From the NCBI GenBank assembly GCA_016781705.1, contig JADDPV010000231.1, positions 1-14,787 of the forward strand: 14,787 bases of DNA. The letters run 5' to 3'. This document shows, in pieces, positions 1 to 6,773 of the stretch (position 1 is the first letter of the stretch; every line of letters begins with the position of its first letter). A program made the translations under genes and the position numbers. This stretch comes from Rubrobacter sp. GTDB taxonomy: Bacteria; Actinomycetota; Rubrobacteria; Rubrobacterales; Rubrobacteraceae. The notes below the pieces were generated by a model. The model was not told the origin of the DNA. It searched no databases and saw only the letters and a list, made by a program, of their open reading frames with translations.

Positions 1-358
1 GCTCCTCGTAGCAGCGCTCGGCCTCCTCGACGTTCAGGTGCACCGCCCTCCCGAGGTCGCCGCCTGCGAGGGTGGGCATCGGGTTGAGGGTGCAGAAGCC
101 GAGCAGGCGGTTGGGGGCGTTGCTACAGATGTCGGCGCAGTAATCGTTGTGGACACGTATGTCCTCCATGCTATCGGAGGTGATCTCGTGCTTCGCGACG
201 TCCAGCATCGGGGCGAAGACGAAGGCCTTCTCCACCCCGACGGCGTCGAGGCAATCGAGGATCCCCTCCGCGTCCTCCTGCCCGGTGAGGTGCGTGTGGG
301 CGTCCAGGATCCTGTCGACGTTGTACACGACCTCCAAACCTTTATGGCCCTCGTCCAA
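1..358 (-). CDS. Amidohydrolase family protein (TIM-barrel metal-dependent hydrolase), 5' part only
   Basis: About 119 N-terminal residues are visible; the gene continues beyond base 1. Reading from a TTG at 358-356 gives MDEGHKGLEVVYNVDRILDA followed by HTHL. The HxH at residues 21/23 is the metal-binding strand-1 motif of amidohydrolase_2-type enzymes. Later stretches (VGVEKAFVFAP, APNRLLGFCTLNPMP) follow the usual pattern of that family. The TTG is preferred because AGGGGGAG lies 4 nt upstream; a GTG at 328-326 with GGAGG only 2 nt away is the alternative. Substrate unknown: relatives hydrolyse or decarboxylate small organic acids and amides. It is divergent from map, with 189 bp between. 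The longer plus-strand reading frame through this area is a shadow. Confidence 0.8.
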   Translation of the reverse strand, partial: MDEGHKGLEVVYNVDRILDAHTHLTGQEDAEGILDCLDAVGVEKAFVFAPMLDVAKHEITSDSMEDIRVHNDYCADICSNAPNRLLGFCTLNPMPTLAGGDLGRAVHLNVEEAERCYEE

Positions 359-527
359 AGCGCTCCCCCTGTTCTTTTCGTGGAGGAAGCTGCCTACCCT
401 GCGTCGACCCGCAAAAAAACGGACGCCCACACCGGACGCGTTCGTGGCCGCCGGGGAAGAGGGTGCGTTTTCGGATCTTTGAATTCCGCGACGGGGGCGC
501 CGGATCACCGTGCGCGGCAGGTTGTGC

Positions 528-533
528 TACGGT
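528..533 (+). promoter_or_regulatory. Possible extended -10 for map
   Basis: TACGGT preceded by TGC (525-527) makes an extended -10 (TGnTAnnnT), ending 14 nt before the map ATG. No convincing -35 is visible and map has no strong Shine-Dalgarno, so a very short leader is possible. The rest of the 359-547 divergent gap shows only an A7 run near 413-419 and no other structure. Confidence 0.3.
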
Positions 534-547
534 TTGTCGAGATTCCA

Positions 548-1357
548 ATGATCTTGCTGCGCAGCCCATCCGACATCGAGGCAATGAGGCGGGCGGGCGA
601 CCTCGTCGCCCGGGCGTTCGCCCTGCTGCAGCCGCACGTCCGCGCCGGGGTGCGCCTCGACGAGCTCGACCGCATCGTCGCGGAGCTTCTGCGCTCCGAG
701 GGCGCCGGCGCTCCCTACAAGGGCTACCGTCCCTCGCCCTCCGTTCCGCCCTTCCCCGGCACCGTGTGCGCCTCGGTGAACGAGCAGGTCGTCCACGGCA
801 TCCCCGGGCGGAGGAAGCTCGCGGAGGGGGACATCGTCGGCATCGACATCGGCGCCACCCTGGGGGGCTGGGTCGGGGACGCCTGTTACACCTACCCCGT
901 CGGAGACGTCTCCCTGCGGGCGCGGAAGCTTCTCGACGTGACCAAGGAGTCCCTTGAGGCCGGGATCGCCGAGGTCGCGCCGGGCAAGCGGCTCGGGGAC
1001 GTGGGCGCCGCCATTCAGGAGGTCGCGGAGTCGGCCGGATACGGGGTGGTTAAGGAGCTCGGCGGACACGGCGTCGGCCGCAAGCTGCACGAGGACCCCC
1101 ACGTGGATCACTTCGGCCGGCGCGGCCACGGGATGCGCCTCAGGGAAGGGATGACCTTCACCCTCGAGCCGATGGTCAACGAGGGGACGCCCGAGATCAA
1201 GCTGCTACGCGACGGCTGGACGGTGGTAACCGGCGACCGCAAGCTCTCCGCCCAGTTCGAGCACACGATCGCCGTGACGAAGGACGGATGCGAGATCCTC
1301 ACCCCCTGGCACCTCCGGATGGACGAGGCCGCGGACCCAACCGCCCCAATCGCATAG
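548..1357 (+). CDS. map: Type I methionine aminopeptidase
   Basis: Removes the N-terminal methionine from nascent proteins in the cytosol; a dinuclear metalloenzyme of the pita-bread fold. The 269-residue length is normal for bacterial type Ia. All signature residues are present at a constant +3 offset from the E. coli enzyme as I remember it: substrate-binding His83 (VVHGIP); metal ligands Asp100 (GIDIGA), Asp111 (VGDACYTY), His174 (LGGHGVG), Glu207 (TLEPM) and Glu238 (QFEHTI); and His181. The ATG at 548 opens with MILLRSPSDIEAMRRAG, the usual N-terminus, so the in-frame extension back to position 38 is not used. It is not next to the ribosomal-protein/adk/infA genes that often accompany map, so this may be a second, stand-alone copy. 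Probably monocistronic, with hairpins downstream. Confidence 0.95.
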   Translation: MILLRSPSDIEAMRRAGDLVARAFALLQPHVRAGVRLDELDRIVAELLRSEGAGAPYKGYRPSPSVPPFPGTVCASVNEQVVHGIPGRRKLAEGDIVGIDIGATLGGWVGDACYTYPVGDVSLRARKLLDVTKESLEAGIAEVAPGKRLGDVGAAIQEVAESAGYGVVKELGGHGVGRKLHEDPHVDHFGRRGHGMRLREGMTFTLEPMVNEGTPEIKLLRDGWTVVTGDRKLSAQFEHTIAVTKDGCEILTPWHLRMDEAADPTAPIA

Positions 1358-1366
1358 CAGCGAAGA

Positions 1367-1383
1367 CCCCGGCCCTGGCGGGG
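1367..1383 (+). terminator. Short hairpin just after map
   Basis: CCCCG (1367-1371) and CGGGG (1379-1383) enclose a 7-nt loop, starting 10 nt after the map stop. No T-run follows. A weak candidate for ending map transcription. Confidence 0.25.
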
Positions 1384-1439
1384 AAGCGAGTCGATTCTCG
1401 CGGAGATTGACGCCCGCGGTGACCGAGCGGTATCGGGGG

Positions 1440-1466
1440 CGACGCTCGAACCGGGTACGAGCGTCG
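1440..1466 (+). terminator. 9-bp perfect inverted repeat in the map/hydrolase gap
   Basis: CGACGCTCG (1440-1448) and CGAGCGTCG (1458-1466) are perfect complements around a 9-nt loop. The structure sits in the 254-bp gap 1358-1611, about 80 nt after map. No T-run follows, as is common for GC-rich actinobacterial terminators. It could equally be a protein-binding dyad for the downstream hydrolase. Confidence 0.4.
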
Positions 1467-1545
1467 TCGCGCGCAGTACCTTGCACGATCCGGCGGGCAT
1501 GAGACCGGTGTCACAGGCCGCACGGTGGAACGAACGAGGGAGGGG

Positions 1546-1551
1546 TATCAT
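1546..1551 (+). promoter_or_regulatory. Candidate -10 for the alpha/beta hydrolase
   Basis: TATCAT lies about 60 nt before the TTG start of the hydrolase. No clear -35. A transcript starting near 1558 would contain the hairpin at 1573-1590 in its leader. Confidence 0.35.
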
Positions 1552-1572
1552 CGCGAGGGCGGATGCAAAGAA

Positions 1573-1590
1573 CTCTACCGGAGGGTAGAG
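1573..1590 (+). promoter_or_regulatory. Leader hairpin with GGAG tetraloop
   Basis: CTCTACC (1573-1579) and GGTAGAG (1584-1590) form a perfect 7-bp stem closed by the tetraloop GGAG. It ends 21 nt before the TTG start of the hydrolase. The exposed GGAG resembles a Shine-Dalgarno core, but a separate purine stretch (GGAGAGGG, 1607 and before) is closer to the start. It may stabilise the leader or regulate translation; this is inferred. Confidence 0.35.
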
Positions 1591-1611
1591 GAGGCCGGAG
1601 AGGGTTCGAGA

Positions 1612-2337
1612 TTGAGCACGTTCGTTCTAGTTCATGGTGGGTGGCACGGTGCATGGTGCTGGGACAGGGTCGCCCCTCTCCTGGAGCAGGCCGGCCACGA
1701 GGTCGTGAGGTTCGATCTGCCGGGACACGGCGAGGACCGGACTCCGGCAGCGGAGGTCACGTTGCACAGCTATACCCAGCGCGTCGTCGAGGCGCTCGAT
1801 GCGCCGCAACCCGAGCCCGTCGTGCTCGTGGGACACAGCCTGGGCGGCGTCGCCATCAGCCAGGCCGCCGAGCAGCGCCCGGGGAAGATAGAGAAGCTCG
1901 TATACGTGTGCGCTCTGCTGCTGCCCGACGGGAAGAGCGCCGGCGAGGTCTCGCAGGGAGACAGCGGATCGGTGGTCTTCAAGAACGTGGAGGTGCAGCA
2001 GGATCTGGGCAGGATCGTCATCTCGGAAGAGGGGCTGAGGGAGGCCCTCTACCACGACTGCCCGGAGGAAGACTTCGAGCGGGCCCTGCGTCTGGTTACC
2101 CCTCAACCCATCGCGCCGCTGGGGACGCCCGTGGAGGTGACCGAGGGGAACTTCGGCACCGTGCGTAGAATCTACGTACACACCACGCAAGACAGGACCG
2201 CCAGCCCTGCCGCCCAGGAGAAGATGTACACCGAGCTGCCCTGCGAGAAGGTGGTTTCGATGGCGACGGGCCACCTGCCGTTCTTCGCCGCCCCGGAGGA
2301 GCTGGCGGGACACCTCGACTCCCTGGCGAAGCTCTAG
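1612..2337 (+). CDS. Alpha/beta hydrolase (SABP2/methyl-esterase-like)
   Basis: A 241-residue cytosolic serine hydrolase. It begins FVLVHGGWHGAWCW, the oxyanion-loop pattern of the salicylate-binding-protein-2/hydroxynitrile-lyase type esterases. The nucleophile elbow is GHSLGG with Ser76. The likely acid is Asp194 (TTQDRTASPAAQ) and the base His221 (ATGHLPFFAAPEEL), spaced as in that family. The TTG at 1612 is chosen because homology begins at once and GAGAGGG lies about 7 nt upstream; a longer in-frame reading from 1525 adds residues with no family character. Substrate unknown: relatives cleave small carboxylic esters. It converges with the phosphatase-like gene, with a hairpin between. Transcription probably starts near the TATCAT at 1546. 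Confidence 0.88.
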   Translation: MSTFVLVHGGWHGAWCWDRVAPLLEQAGHEVVRFDLPGHGEDRTPAAEVTLHSYTQRVVEALDAPQPEPVVLVGHSLGGVAISQAAEQRPGKIEKLVYVCALLLPDGKSAGEVSQGDSGSVVFKNVEVQQDLGRIVISEEGLREALYHDCPEEDFERALRLVTPQPIAPLGTPVEVTEGNFGTVRRIYVHTTQDRTASPAAQEKMYTELPCEKVVSMATGHLPFFAAPEELAGHLDSLAKL

Positions 2338-2384
2338 CCAGAGGTACCCGCGAACGCGGTTGGAGGACAGCCCCAAGCGAAGGT

Positions 2385-2415
2385 CGGAAGACCCGCCCTC
2401 AGGATGGGTCTTCCG
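2385..2415 (+). terminator. Bidirectional terminator-like hairpin between convergent genes
   Basis: CGGAAGACCC (2385-2394) and GGGTCTTCCG (2406-2415) are a perfect 10-bp inverted repeat with an 11-nt loop. It occupies the 88-bp gap between the stop of the alpha/beta hydrolase (2337) and that of the phosphatase-like gene (2426). Its position serves both transcripts. There is no T-run on either side. Confidence 0.6.
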
Positions 2416-2425
2416 GCGGGCGCCC

Positions 2426-3178
2426 TCAGCCCCCGGCTCGGAGTGTCTCCAGCGCGGCCGTGTAGGAGTTGAGGGGGCGGTTGTCGTCCATCGGTACGAC
2501 CGTCACGTCGGCCCCGCGCGCCGAGACGACGGCCCATGCGGGATCGTTGGTGTCCATGACCGCGACGGCCGGGATGCTCTCGGCCACCGCCGCCCCGGCG
2601 AAGCCGTGGTCCGCCACCACGAGGTCCGCAGCGCCCCCGGTCTCCTCCAGGACGCTCCTCATGTGCGCCGGATCGTGGGTGTGCTTCATGCTCGCCCCGT
2701 TGCCAAGCACGGCCACCGGCCCCGCCCAATCCAGGGGCACCTCGGCCCCCCGGATGCGCGGCTCCGTCTGCACGAGTCCCCCGCCCAACTCCTCGACCCA
2801 CCGCGCGACCCCGAGGTAGTAGAAGAGCAGGGCGCCGGGGTGCCCGGTGCCGAGCAAGATCCGCCCGCCACCGCTCGCTACCTCCCGAATGCGACCGCCC
2901 GCCTCCAACAACCCCGCAGCCGTCCGGGTAGGGTCGATGCATCCCCGGCCCGGCGTCTCCTCGTGGTCGGGGGGATAACCAAGCATGCGCTCCACCGCCC
3001 CGTAAGCCTCATCGAAGCCCACGTTTCGCAGCAACTCCTCCATCCCGAAGGTGGTGCCGTCGTCGCCTTCGAGGAGCAGCTTGATCTTGCGGAGGTTGTT
3101 GTCGCCACCGTGGGAGGTGCTAGTTCCGGCGAGACCCGCCCGCAGGATGAGATCCGCATGTTTTGGTACGGGGTCCAC
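2426..3178 (-). CDS. Phosphatase-like protein of an actinobacterial family
   Basis: A 250-residue soluble protein resembling a family annotated simply as 'phosphatase' in actinomycetes; that match is from memory. Conserved-looking blocks are DNNLRKIKLLL (26-36), LLGTGHPGALLFYYLGVA (108-125), VLGNGASMKHTHDPAHMR (158-174), VVADHGFAGAA (187-197), VMDTNDPAWAV (207-217) and VPMDDNRPLNSY (228-239). The clustered His/Asp residues (H113, H166/H168, D190/H191, D209/D212, D231/D232) suggest a metal or phosphate site. No biochemical role is known to me. The start is uncertain: GTG at 3178 is chosen because homology starts soon after; there is no Shine-Dalgarno, but TAGACT lies 8 nt upstream. TTGs at 3184 and 3187 are alternatives. 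The in-frame extension back to 3481 has no family character. Confidence 0.72.
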   Translation of the reverse strand: MDPVPKHADLILRAGLAGTSTSHGGDNNLRKIKLLLEGDDGTTFGMEELLRNVGFDEAYGAVERMLGYPPDHEETPGRGCIDPTRTAAGLLEAGGRIREVASGGGRILLGTGHPGALLFYYLGVARWVEELGGGLVQTEPRIRGAEVPLDWAGPVAVLGNGASMKHTHDPAHMRSVLEETGGAADLVVADHGFAGAAVAESIPAVAVMDTNDPAWAVVSARGADVTVVPMDDNRPLNSYTAALETLRAGG

Positions 3179-3193
3179 GGGCAACAAGTCTAA

Positions 3194-3358
3194 CAGAGAG
3201 GCTTTGTTGGAGGAGAAAGCAGCGGAAGCGCCCTTCCCGAACGACCCGTCGGTTTCCCCCGCGCCACCCTGACGGCCCTCGGGGAGTACCTGGTCGGGTA
3301 CGAGGGCCGGGTGGATCTCCCGTCCCGGCTGCCCGTGGGCCTGGCCGAGACGCTGTAG
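3194..3358 (+). pseudogene. Possible C-terminal remnant of a lost gene
   Basis: The frame from a TAA (3191-3193) to a TAG (3356-3358) contains a stretch from about 3230 with protein-like character: GFPRATLTALGEYLVGYEGR then VDLPSRLPVGLAETL, with about 88% G/C in third positions. It has no plausible start codon or Shine-Dalgarno, so it looks like the tail of a gene whose front is gone. I do not recognise the family. The same frame stays open beyond the TAG to about 3620, still with high third-position G/C but with less protein-like sequence. The rest of the 3179-3632 gap contains no gene I can support. The opposite-strand frame is probably a shadow. Confidence 0.3.
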
Positions 3359-3620
3359 CGGGAGCCCCCGAATCGTTCCGAGGTTCTCTCCTTCAATGAC
3401 TTCCTCTTCCGAGTGGGAGAAGGAGGGGGCACGAGCCCCGACGACGAGGCGGACTCGAACGAGACCCTGCCCCGGGCACACCCGGTGATGAGCGTCCCCC
3501 CGCAGGCGGTCGACTCCGACGAGCCGAAGACCTCCGGCTCCAATTTGCGAGCGAGTTCGGCCCGCTCTTCGAATAGCGAGGCGCGCCAGGCGGAGGGTCG
3601 GTGCGGTGGCGGGCTCATGC

Positions 3621-3626
3621 TAATAT
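3621..3626 (+). promoter_or_regulatory. -10 element for a leaderless MFS transcript
   Basis: TAATAT is followed by exactly 6 nt and then the GTG start at 3633, so the predicted transcription start is the first base of the start codon. There is no Shine-Dalgarno. The same 6-nt geometry occurs at the P450 and BAAT hydrolase genes. No good -35 is visible. Confidence 0.55.
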
Positions 3627-3632
3627 CGATGG

Positions 3633-4832
3633 GTGAGTACCACCCCCGCATCCTCCGAACGGCCCGAGAAACTCAACCTTCGCCCCATCCTCCTCGCGGT
3701 CTCGGTCGCGACGGTCGGGGTGTTGCCGTCGTTTCTGACGGGCGGGCTGGCGGTCCAGATTCGCGGCGAGATCGGCTTCGGCGCGGGCGCCTTGGGGCTC
3801 GCGGTAGCGGTCTTCTTCGTCGTCTCTTCCCTGTCCTCGGCCTTCGCGGGGCGCGTGGTGGAGAGGATCGGCTCGCACACCGCGATGCGCGCCTCGTCCC
3901 TGGTGGGCGTGCTCTCGCTGCTCGCGGTTGCGGTCTTCGCCGGTTCCTGGTGGGGGCTCGTCGCCTGCCTGGTCCTCGGGGGGATGGGCAACGCGATCGC
4001 CCAGCCCGCGACGAACCTCATGCTCGCCCGCGAGGTCCCCGGCGGACGCCAGGGCCTCGCCTTCGGCGTAAAGCAGGCGGCCATCCCGGTCGCCACCCTG
4101 CTCGCCGGCCTCGCCGTGCCCGTGCTCGCCGTGACGGTCGGCTGGCGCTGGGCCTTCGCCGGCGGCGCGCTCCTCGCGCTCGTAATCTCCCTGCTCGTCC
4201 CCCGCGAGTATGACGGTGAGTCGGCGAGCCGCGTGAAGGAGTCCCGCGCCGGCGACGCGCCGCTCGCGGCCCTGATCCTGCTGGCCGTAGGGATAGGCCT
4301 CGGCTCCACGGCGGCCACGCCTCTGGGGGCCTTTGTCGTCGAGTCGGCGGCGAGCACCGGGGTGGACGTCGGGGTCGCGGGCCTCCTCCTCGCGCTCGGG
4401 AGCGGCGTCGGGATCGCCGTGCGCGTCGTCGCCGGGCACCTCGCCGACGGCATGACGGGCGGGAGGCTCCGCCTGGTCGCCGGGATGCTCGCCGTCGGGA
4501 CCGCCGGGTTCGCGATGCTGGCGAGCGGGTCGCCCGGTCTCCTGGTCGTCGGGGTGGTCCTCGCCTTCGGCGCCGGGTGGGGCTGGCCCGGACTCTTCAA
4601 CTTCGCCATCGTGAAGAGCAACCCCAAGGCCCCCGCCGCCGCGACCGGCATCACCCAGACCGGCGCCTCCGGCGGTGCCGCCCTCGGCCCGCTCCTCTTC
4701 GGCTACACCGTCGAGGCGACCTCCTTCGGTACGGCCTGGCTCGCCGCCGGCATCGTCTCCCTGCTCGCCGCCGCCGCCATCCTCGCCGGACGCCGCATGC
4801 TCGTCCGCGCCCGCGAAGAGCCGGTGAGCTAG
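3633..4832 (+). CDS. MFS transporter
   Basis: A 399-residue integral membrane protein with about 12 hydrophobic segments, beginning near residue 18 (ILLAVSVATVGVLPSFLTGG). A degenerate MFS motif A, GRVVERIGSHTAMR, follows TM2. A conserved-looking block VPGGRQGLAFGVKQAAIPVA lies near the middle of the N-terminal half, and GWGWPGLFNFAIV and TGASGGAALGPLLFG in the second half. Substrate cannot be read from the sequence. The dehydratase gene begins 1 nt after its stop, so the two are almost certainly co-transcribed and an amino-acid or small organic-acid substrate is a fair guess. GTG at 3633 is chosen because of the TAATAT 6 nt upstream and the short hydrophilic N-terminus before TM1. Codon use matches its neighbours. 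Confidence 0.87.
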   Translation: MSTTPASSERPEKLNLRPILLAVSVATVGVLPSFLTGGLAVQIRGEIGFGAGALGLAVAVFFVVSSLSSAFAGRVVERIGSHTAMRASSLVGVLSLLAVAVFAGSWWGLVACLVLGGMGNAIAQPATNLMLAREVPGGRQGLAFGVKQAAIPVATLLAGLAVPVLAVTVGWRWAFAGGALLALVISLLVPREYDGESASRVKESRAGDAPLAALILLAVGIGLGSTAATPLGAFVVESAASTGVDVGVAGLLLALGSGVGIAVRVVAGHLADGMTGGRLRLVAGMLAVGTAGFAMLASGSPGLLVVGVVLAFGAGWGWPGLFNFAIVKSNPKAPAAATGITQTGASGGAALGPLLFGYTVEATSFGTAWLAAGIVSLLAAAAILAGRRMLVRAREEPVS

Positions 4833-4833
4833 G

Positions 4834-5595
4834 GTGGCGAAGGCGGACCATCCGAGCGGATTCTCCGAGGCCGCGGTCTCCAGAGAGGACGTGGAAGACG
4901 CGTCGGCCCGCGTCGGGGGCCGCGTGCGGGAGACCCCGATCGCCGTGCTGGAAGAGGGCGCCTTCGGCCTCGACGCGCCGCTGATCCTCAAGCTCGATCT
5001 CCTGCAGCACAGCGGCTCCTTCAAGGCGCGCGGCGCTTTCAACCGCATCCTGTCGTCCTCCGTCCCGCCCGCCGGGGTCGTCGCCGCCTCGGGGGGCAAC
5101 CACGGCGCGGCCGTCGCCTACGCCGCCCGCTCCCTCGGGCACCGGGCCGAGGTCTTCGTGCCCGAGGTCTCGTCCCCGTTCAAGGTCGACCTGATACGCC
5201 GCTACGGCGCCGAGGTCACGGTCGGCGGGGCCTTCTACGCCGACGCGTACGCCGCGAGCGCCGAGCGGGCGGCCCAAACCGGCGCCCTGGTTGTCCACGC
5301 CTACGACCAGCCCGAGGTCGTGGCCGGGCAGAGTACCCTGGCGCGCGAGCTTCGCCGCCAGGCCCCAGCCCTTGATACCGTGCTCGTCGCGGTTGGCGGG
5401 GGAGGGCTCATCGGGGGCGCGGCGATACGCGAGGCACAGCGGGCGCTCTGGAGGTCGCTGAGGATCGTGGCCGAGCCCGGCGGGGCCATCGCGCTCGCGG
5501 CCCTCCTCTCGGGCCGCTACCGCCCGGAGCCCAACGAACGCATCGGCGTCCTCGTCTGCGGCGGTAACGCGGACCTGGCCCGGGTGCCCGCCTGA
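4834..5595 (+). CDS. PLP-dependent threonine/serine dehydratase, internally shortened
   Basis: Fold-type II PLP enzyme related to threonine/serine dehydratases, which deaminate Thr/Ser to 2-oxo acids. PLP lysine Lys64 is in SGSFKARGA (60-68); the substrate-carboxylate loop is SGGNHG (86-91); the glycine-rich phosphate site is GGGGLIGG (188-195); the terminal CGGN motif is at 242-245. It is 253 residues; relatives are about 310-330. The missing part is internal: GGGGLIGG is followed directly by AAIREAQRALW, whereas relatives such as TdcB have about 60-65 residues between these points. The reading frame is preserved. That segment contributes to the large domain, so activity is doubtful. It starts with GTG 1 nt after the MFS stop, with a weak Shine-Dalgarno, consistent with translational coupling. 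Confidence 0.85.
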   Translation: MAKADHPSGFSEAAVSREDVEDASARVGGRVRETPIAVLEEGAFGLDAPLILKLDLLQHSGSFKARGAFNRILSSSVPPAGVVAASGGNHGAAVAYAARSLGHRAEVFVPEVSSPFKVDLIRRYGAEVTVGGAFYADAYAASAERAAQTGALVVHAYDQPEVVAGQSTLARELRRQAPALDTVLVAVGGGGLIGGAAIREAQRALWRSLRIVAEPGGAIALAALLSGRYRPEPNERIGVLVCGGNADLARVPA

Positions 5596-5621
5596 CCCCT
5601 CCCGAGTGCTGACCTCGCCGC

Positions 5622-5674
5622 GGTACCTCCCTCCGCTTCGAGGAGCCGCGGGTCGAGCCTGGGGGAGGTTTACC
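5622..5674 (+). terminator. Candidate hairpin between convergent dehydratase and BAAT hydrolase
   Basis: GGTACCTCCC (5622-5631) can pair with GGGAGG (5663-5668) plus TACC (5671-5674), with a TT bulge. A smaller stem (GCTtCGA with TCGAGC) fits in the loop. A small CCCA/TGGG hairpin follows. It lies in the 96-bp gap between two stop codons, so bidirectional termination is plausible, but the long loop makes it weak. Confidence 0.3.
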
Positions 5675-5691
5675 CAGCTTGGGGGTGGCTT

Positions 5692-6618
5692 CTACTCGAC
5701 CTCGTGCCCGAGGTGCTTCTTCAAGAAGCCGAGGACCCTCGGCCAGGAGTCGGTGTTGGCGAACTCGTTGGCTTTCCGGCTCCCGCCCAGCTTCACGCGT
5801 CGCCTCCAGTCCTCCTTCGGCTCGTAGCCCGGAAGCGTGATCAGGTGTCCCGCCGCCTCGTAGCGCAGGTGCTCGAAGGGGAAGGGATGGTCGTGAGCTC
5901 TCAACCGCTGCATCGCCATCTCCGCGAAGCGCGTCGAGGGCCACAGCTCGTCGGCGGTCCCGGAGATCAACAGCACGGGGCCGTTGGTCCGCTCCACCGC
6001 GATGGTCGCGGCGTTCACGGCCGCCCTGTAGGCAAGGGCCCGCTCGTAGAAGGGGCGTCCGCTGACGGGCCGACCATCGAAGAGGGAACCGGTGATCAGG
6101 AATATCTCGGAGGCGAGCGGCCTCGCCAGCGGGGCGAACGGAACAGGCTCTCCCCGGAGGGACCAGGGTGACCTGGGACCGAAGTAGTAGACCTCGCGGT
6201 CGAAGGGTATCCCCTGCCACACGATCGGGCTCGGTGCGTAGCCGACGACCGCCGCCACGTCCTCCGGGTACGTGGCCCCGAGCAGGAGCGCAAGCTCCGC
6301 GCCCTTGGAGTTACCGACGACGGCCACGCGCGTGGCGTCCACCCCGGGTTGCGCTCTCAACCACGCGAGAGCCCGCTGGAAATACTCCAGGGGTATCTCC
6401 ACAAGCTCCCGGGGCAGCCCGTCGACCCCGAAGTAGGCGAGCGCCAGTGCCGCGAAACCCTCCGAGGCAAGAGCCTTCGCCCCACCCTCGCTGAGGCCTC
6501 CCCCCGCCCCACCGAGGGTTATCACCATCGGGGGCGAAGCGGGCGTGGAAGGCAGAAACAGCGTGCCGAACAACCTCTCTTCCGCTATAGGACGCCGGGC
6601 TACCTCTATCTCTCGCAC
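5692..6618 (-). CDS. BAAT/acyl-CoA thioesterase C-terminal-type alpha/beta hydrolase
   Basis: A 308-residue alpha/beta hydrolase related to the catalytic domain of acyl-CoA thioesterases and bile-acid-CoA:amino-acid N-acyltransferases (BAAT_C), also similar to dienelactone hydrolases. The nucleophile elbow is GNSKGAE with Ser104. Asp223 (SGTADELWPSTRFAEM) and His258 (YEAAGHLI) complete the triad. The bacterial Ser in place of the animal acyltransferase Cys favours hydrolysis of an ester or acyl-CoA. Eukaryotic members carry an N-terminal Ig-like domain, which is absent here. GTG at 6618 has no usable Shine-Dalgarno but has TAGCAT 6 nt upstream, suggesting a leaderless transcript. It lies on the same strand as P450, 155 bp downstream, with a hairpin between, so it is probably transcribed separately. 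Confidence 0.85.
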   Translation of the reverse strand: MREIEVARRPIAEERLFGTLFLPSTPASPPMVITLGGAGGGLSEGGAKALASEGFAALALAYFGVDGLPRELVEIPLEYFQRALAWLRAQPGVDATRVAVVGNSKGAELALLLGATYPEDVAAVVGYAPSPIVWQGIPFDREVYYFGPRSPWSLRGEPVPFAPLARPLASEIFLITGSLFDGRPVSGRPFYERALAYRAAVNAATIAVERTNGPVLLISGTADELWPSTRFAEMAMQRLRAHDHPFPFEHLRYEAAGHLITLPGYEPKEDWRRRVKLGGSRKANEFANTDSWPRVLGFLKKHLGHEVE

Positions 6619-6624
6619 AGGAAG

Positions 6625-6630
6625 ATGCTA
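6625..6630 (-). promoter_or_regulatory. -10 element for a leaderless BAAT hydrolase transcript
   Basis: On the minus strand TAGCAT is followed by CTTCCT and then the GTG start (6618-6616). This is exactly 6 nt, the same spacing as at the MFS and P450 genes. No Shine-Dalgarno precedes this GTG. No clear -35. Confidence 0.5.
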
Positions 6631-6710
6631 CCGGACGAAGCACCCTCGCGTATGGATCGTCCTCCCGGAACCCGCCGCGCATGCCCGTACCACGGACGGA
6701 AGGGAGCGTG

Positions 6711-6736
6711 TCGGGAGAAGAAAGGAGGACTCCCGA
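6711..6736 (-). terminator. Hairpin after P450
   Basis: TCGGGAG (6711-6717) and CTCCCGA (6730-6736) form a perfect 7-bp stem with a 12-nt loop, 38-63 nt after the P450 stop in the direction of transcription. A second small palindrome GGGGCGTGCCCC (6751-6762) lies closer to the stop. No T-run. Either could end the P450 transcript before the BAAT hydrolase promoter. Confidence 0.4.
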
Positions 6737-6773
6737 GAGCCAGAGCGTGCGGGGCGTGCCCCACGAAGACGCC

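Noticed and set aside
38..547. N-terminal extension of map by 170 residues
   Set aside because: It lies antisense to a clearly coding amidohydrolase (HTHL motif), lacks family character, and map homology begins exactly at the ATG at 548.
1597..1620. tRNA T-arm-like GGTTCGAGATT
   Set aside because: The flanks do not pair as a T-stem and no acceptor, D or anticodon arms are present.
3615..5099. Long minus-strand frame opposite the MFS gene
   Set aside because: Highly charged, repetitive composition typical of antisense to a GC-rich membrane protein gene.
6751..6762. GGGGCGTGCCCC palindrome
   Set aside because: Too short for a stand-alone claim; such palindromes are expected by chance in this base composition. 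It is mentioned only with the neighbouring hairpin.
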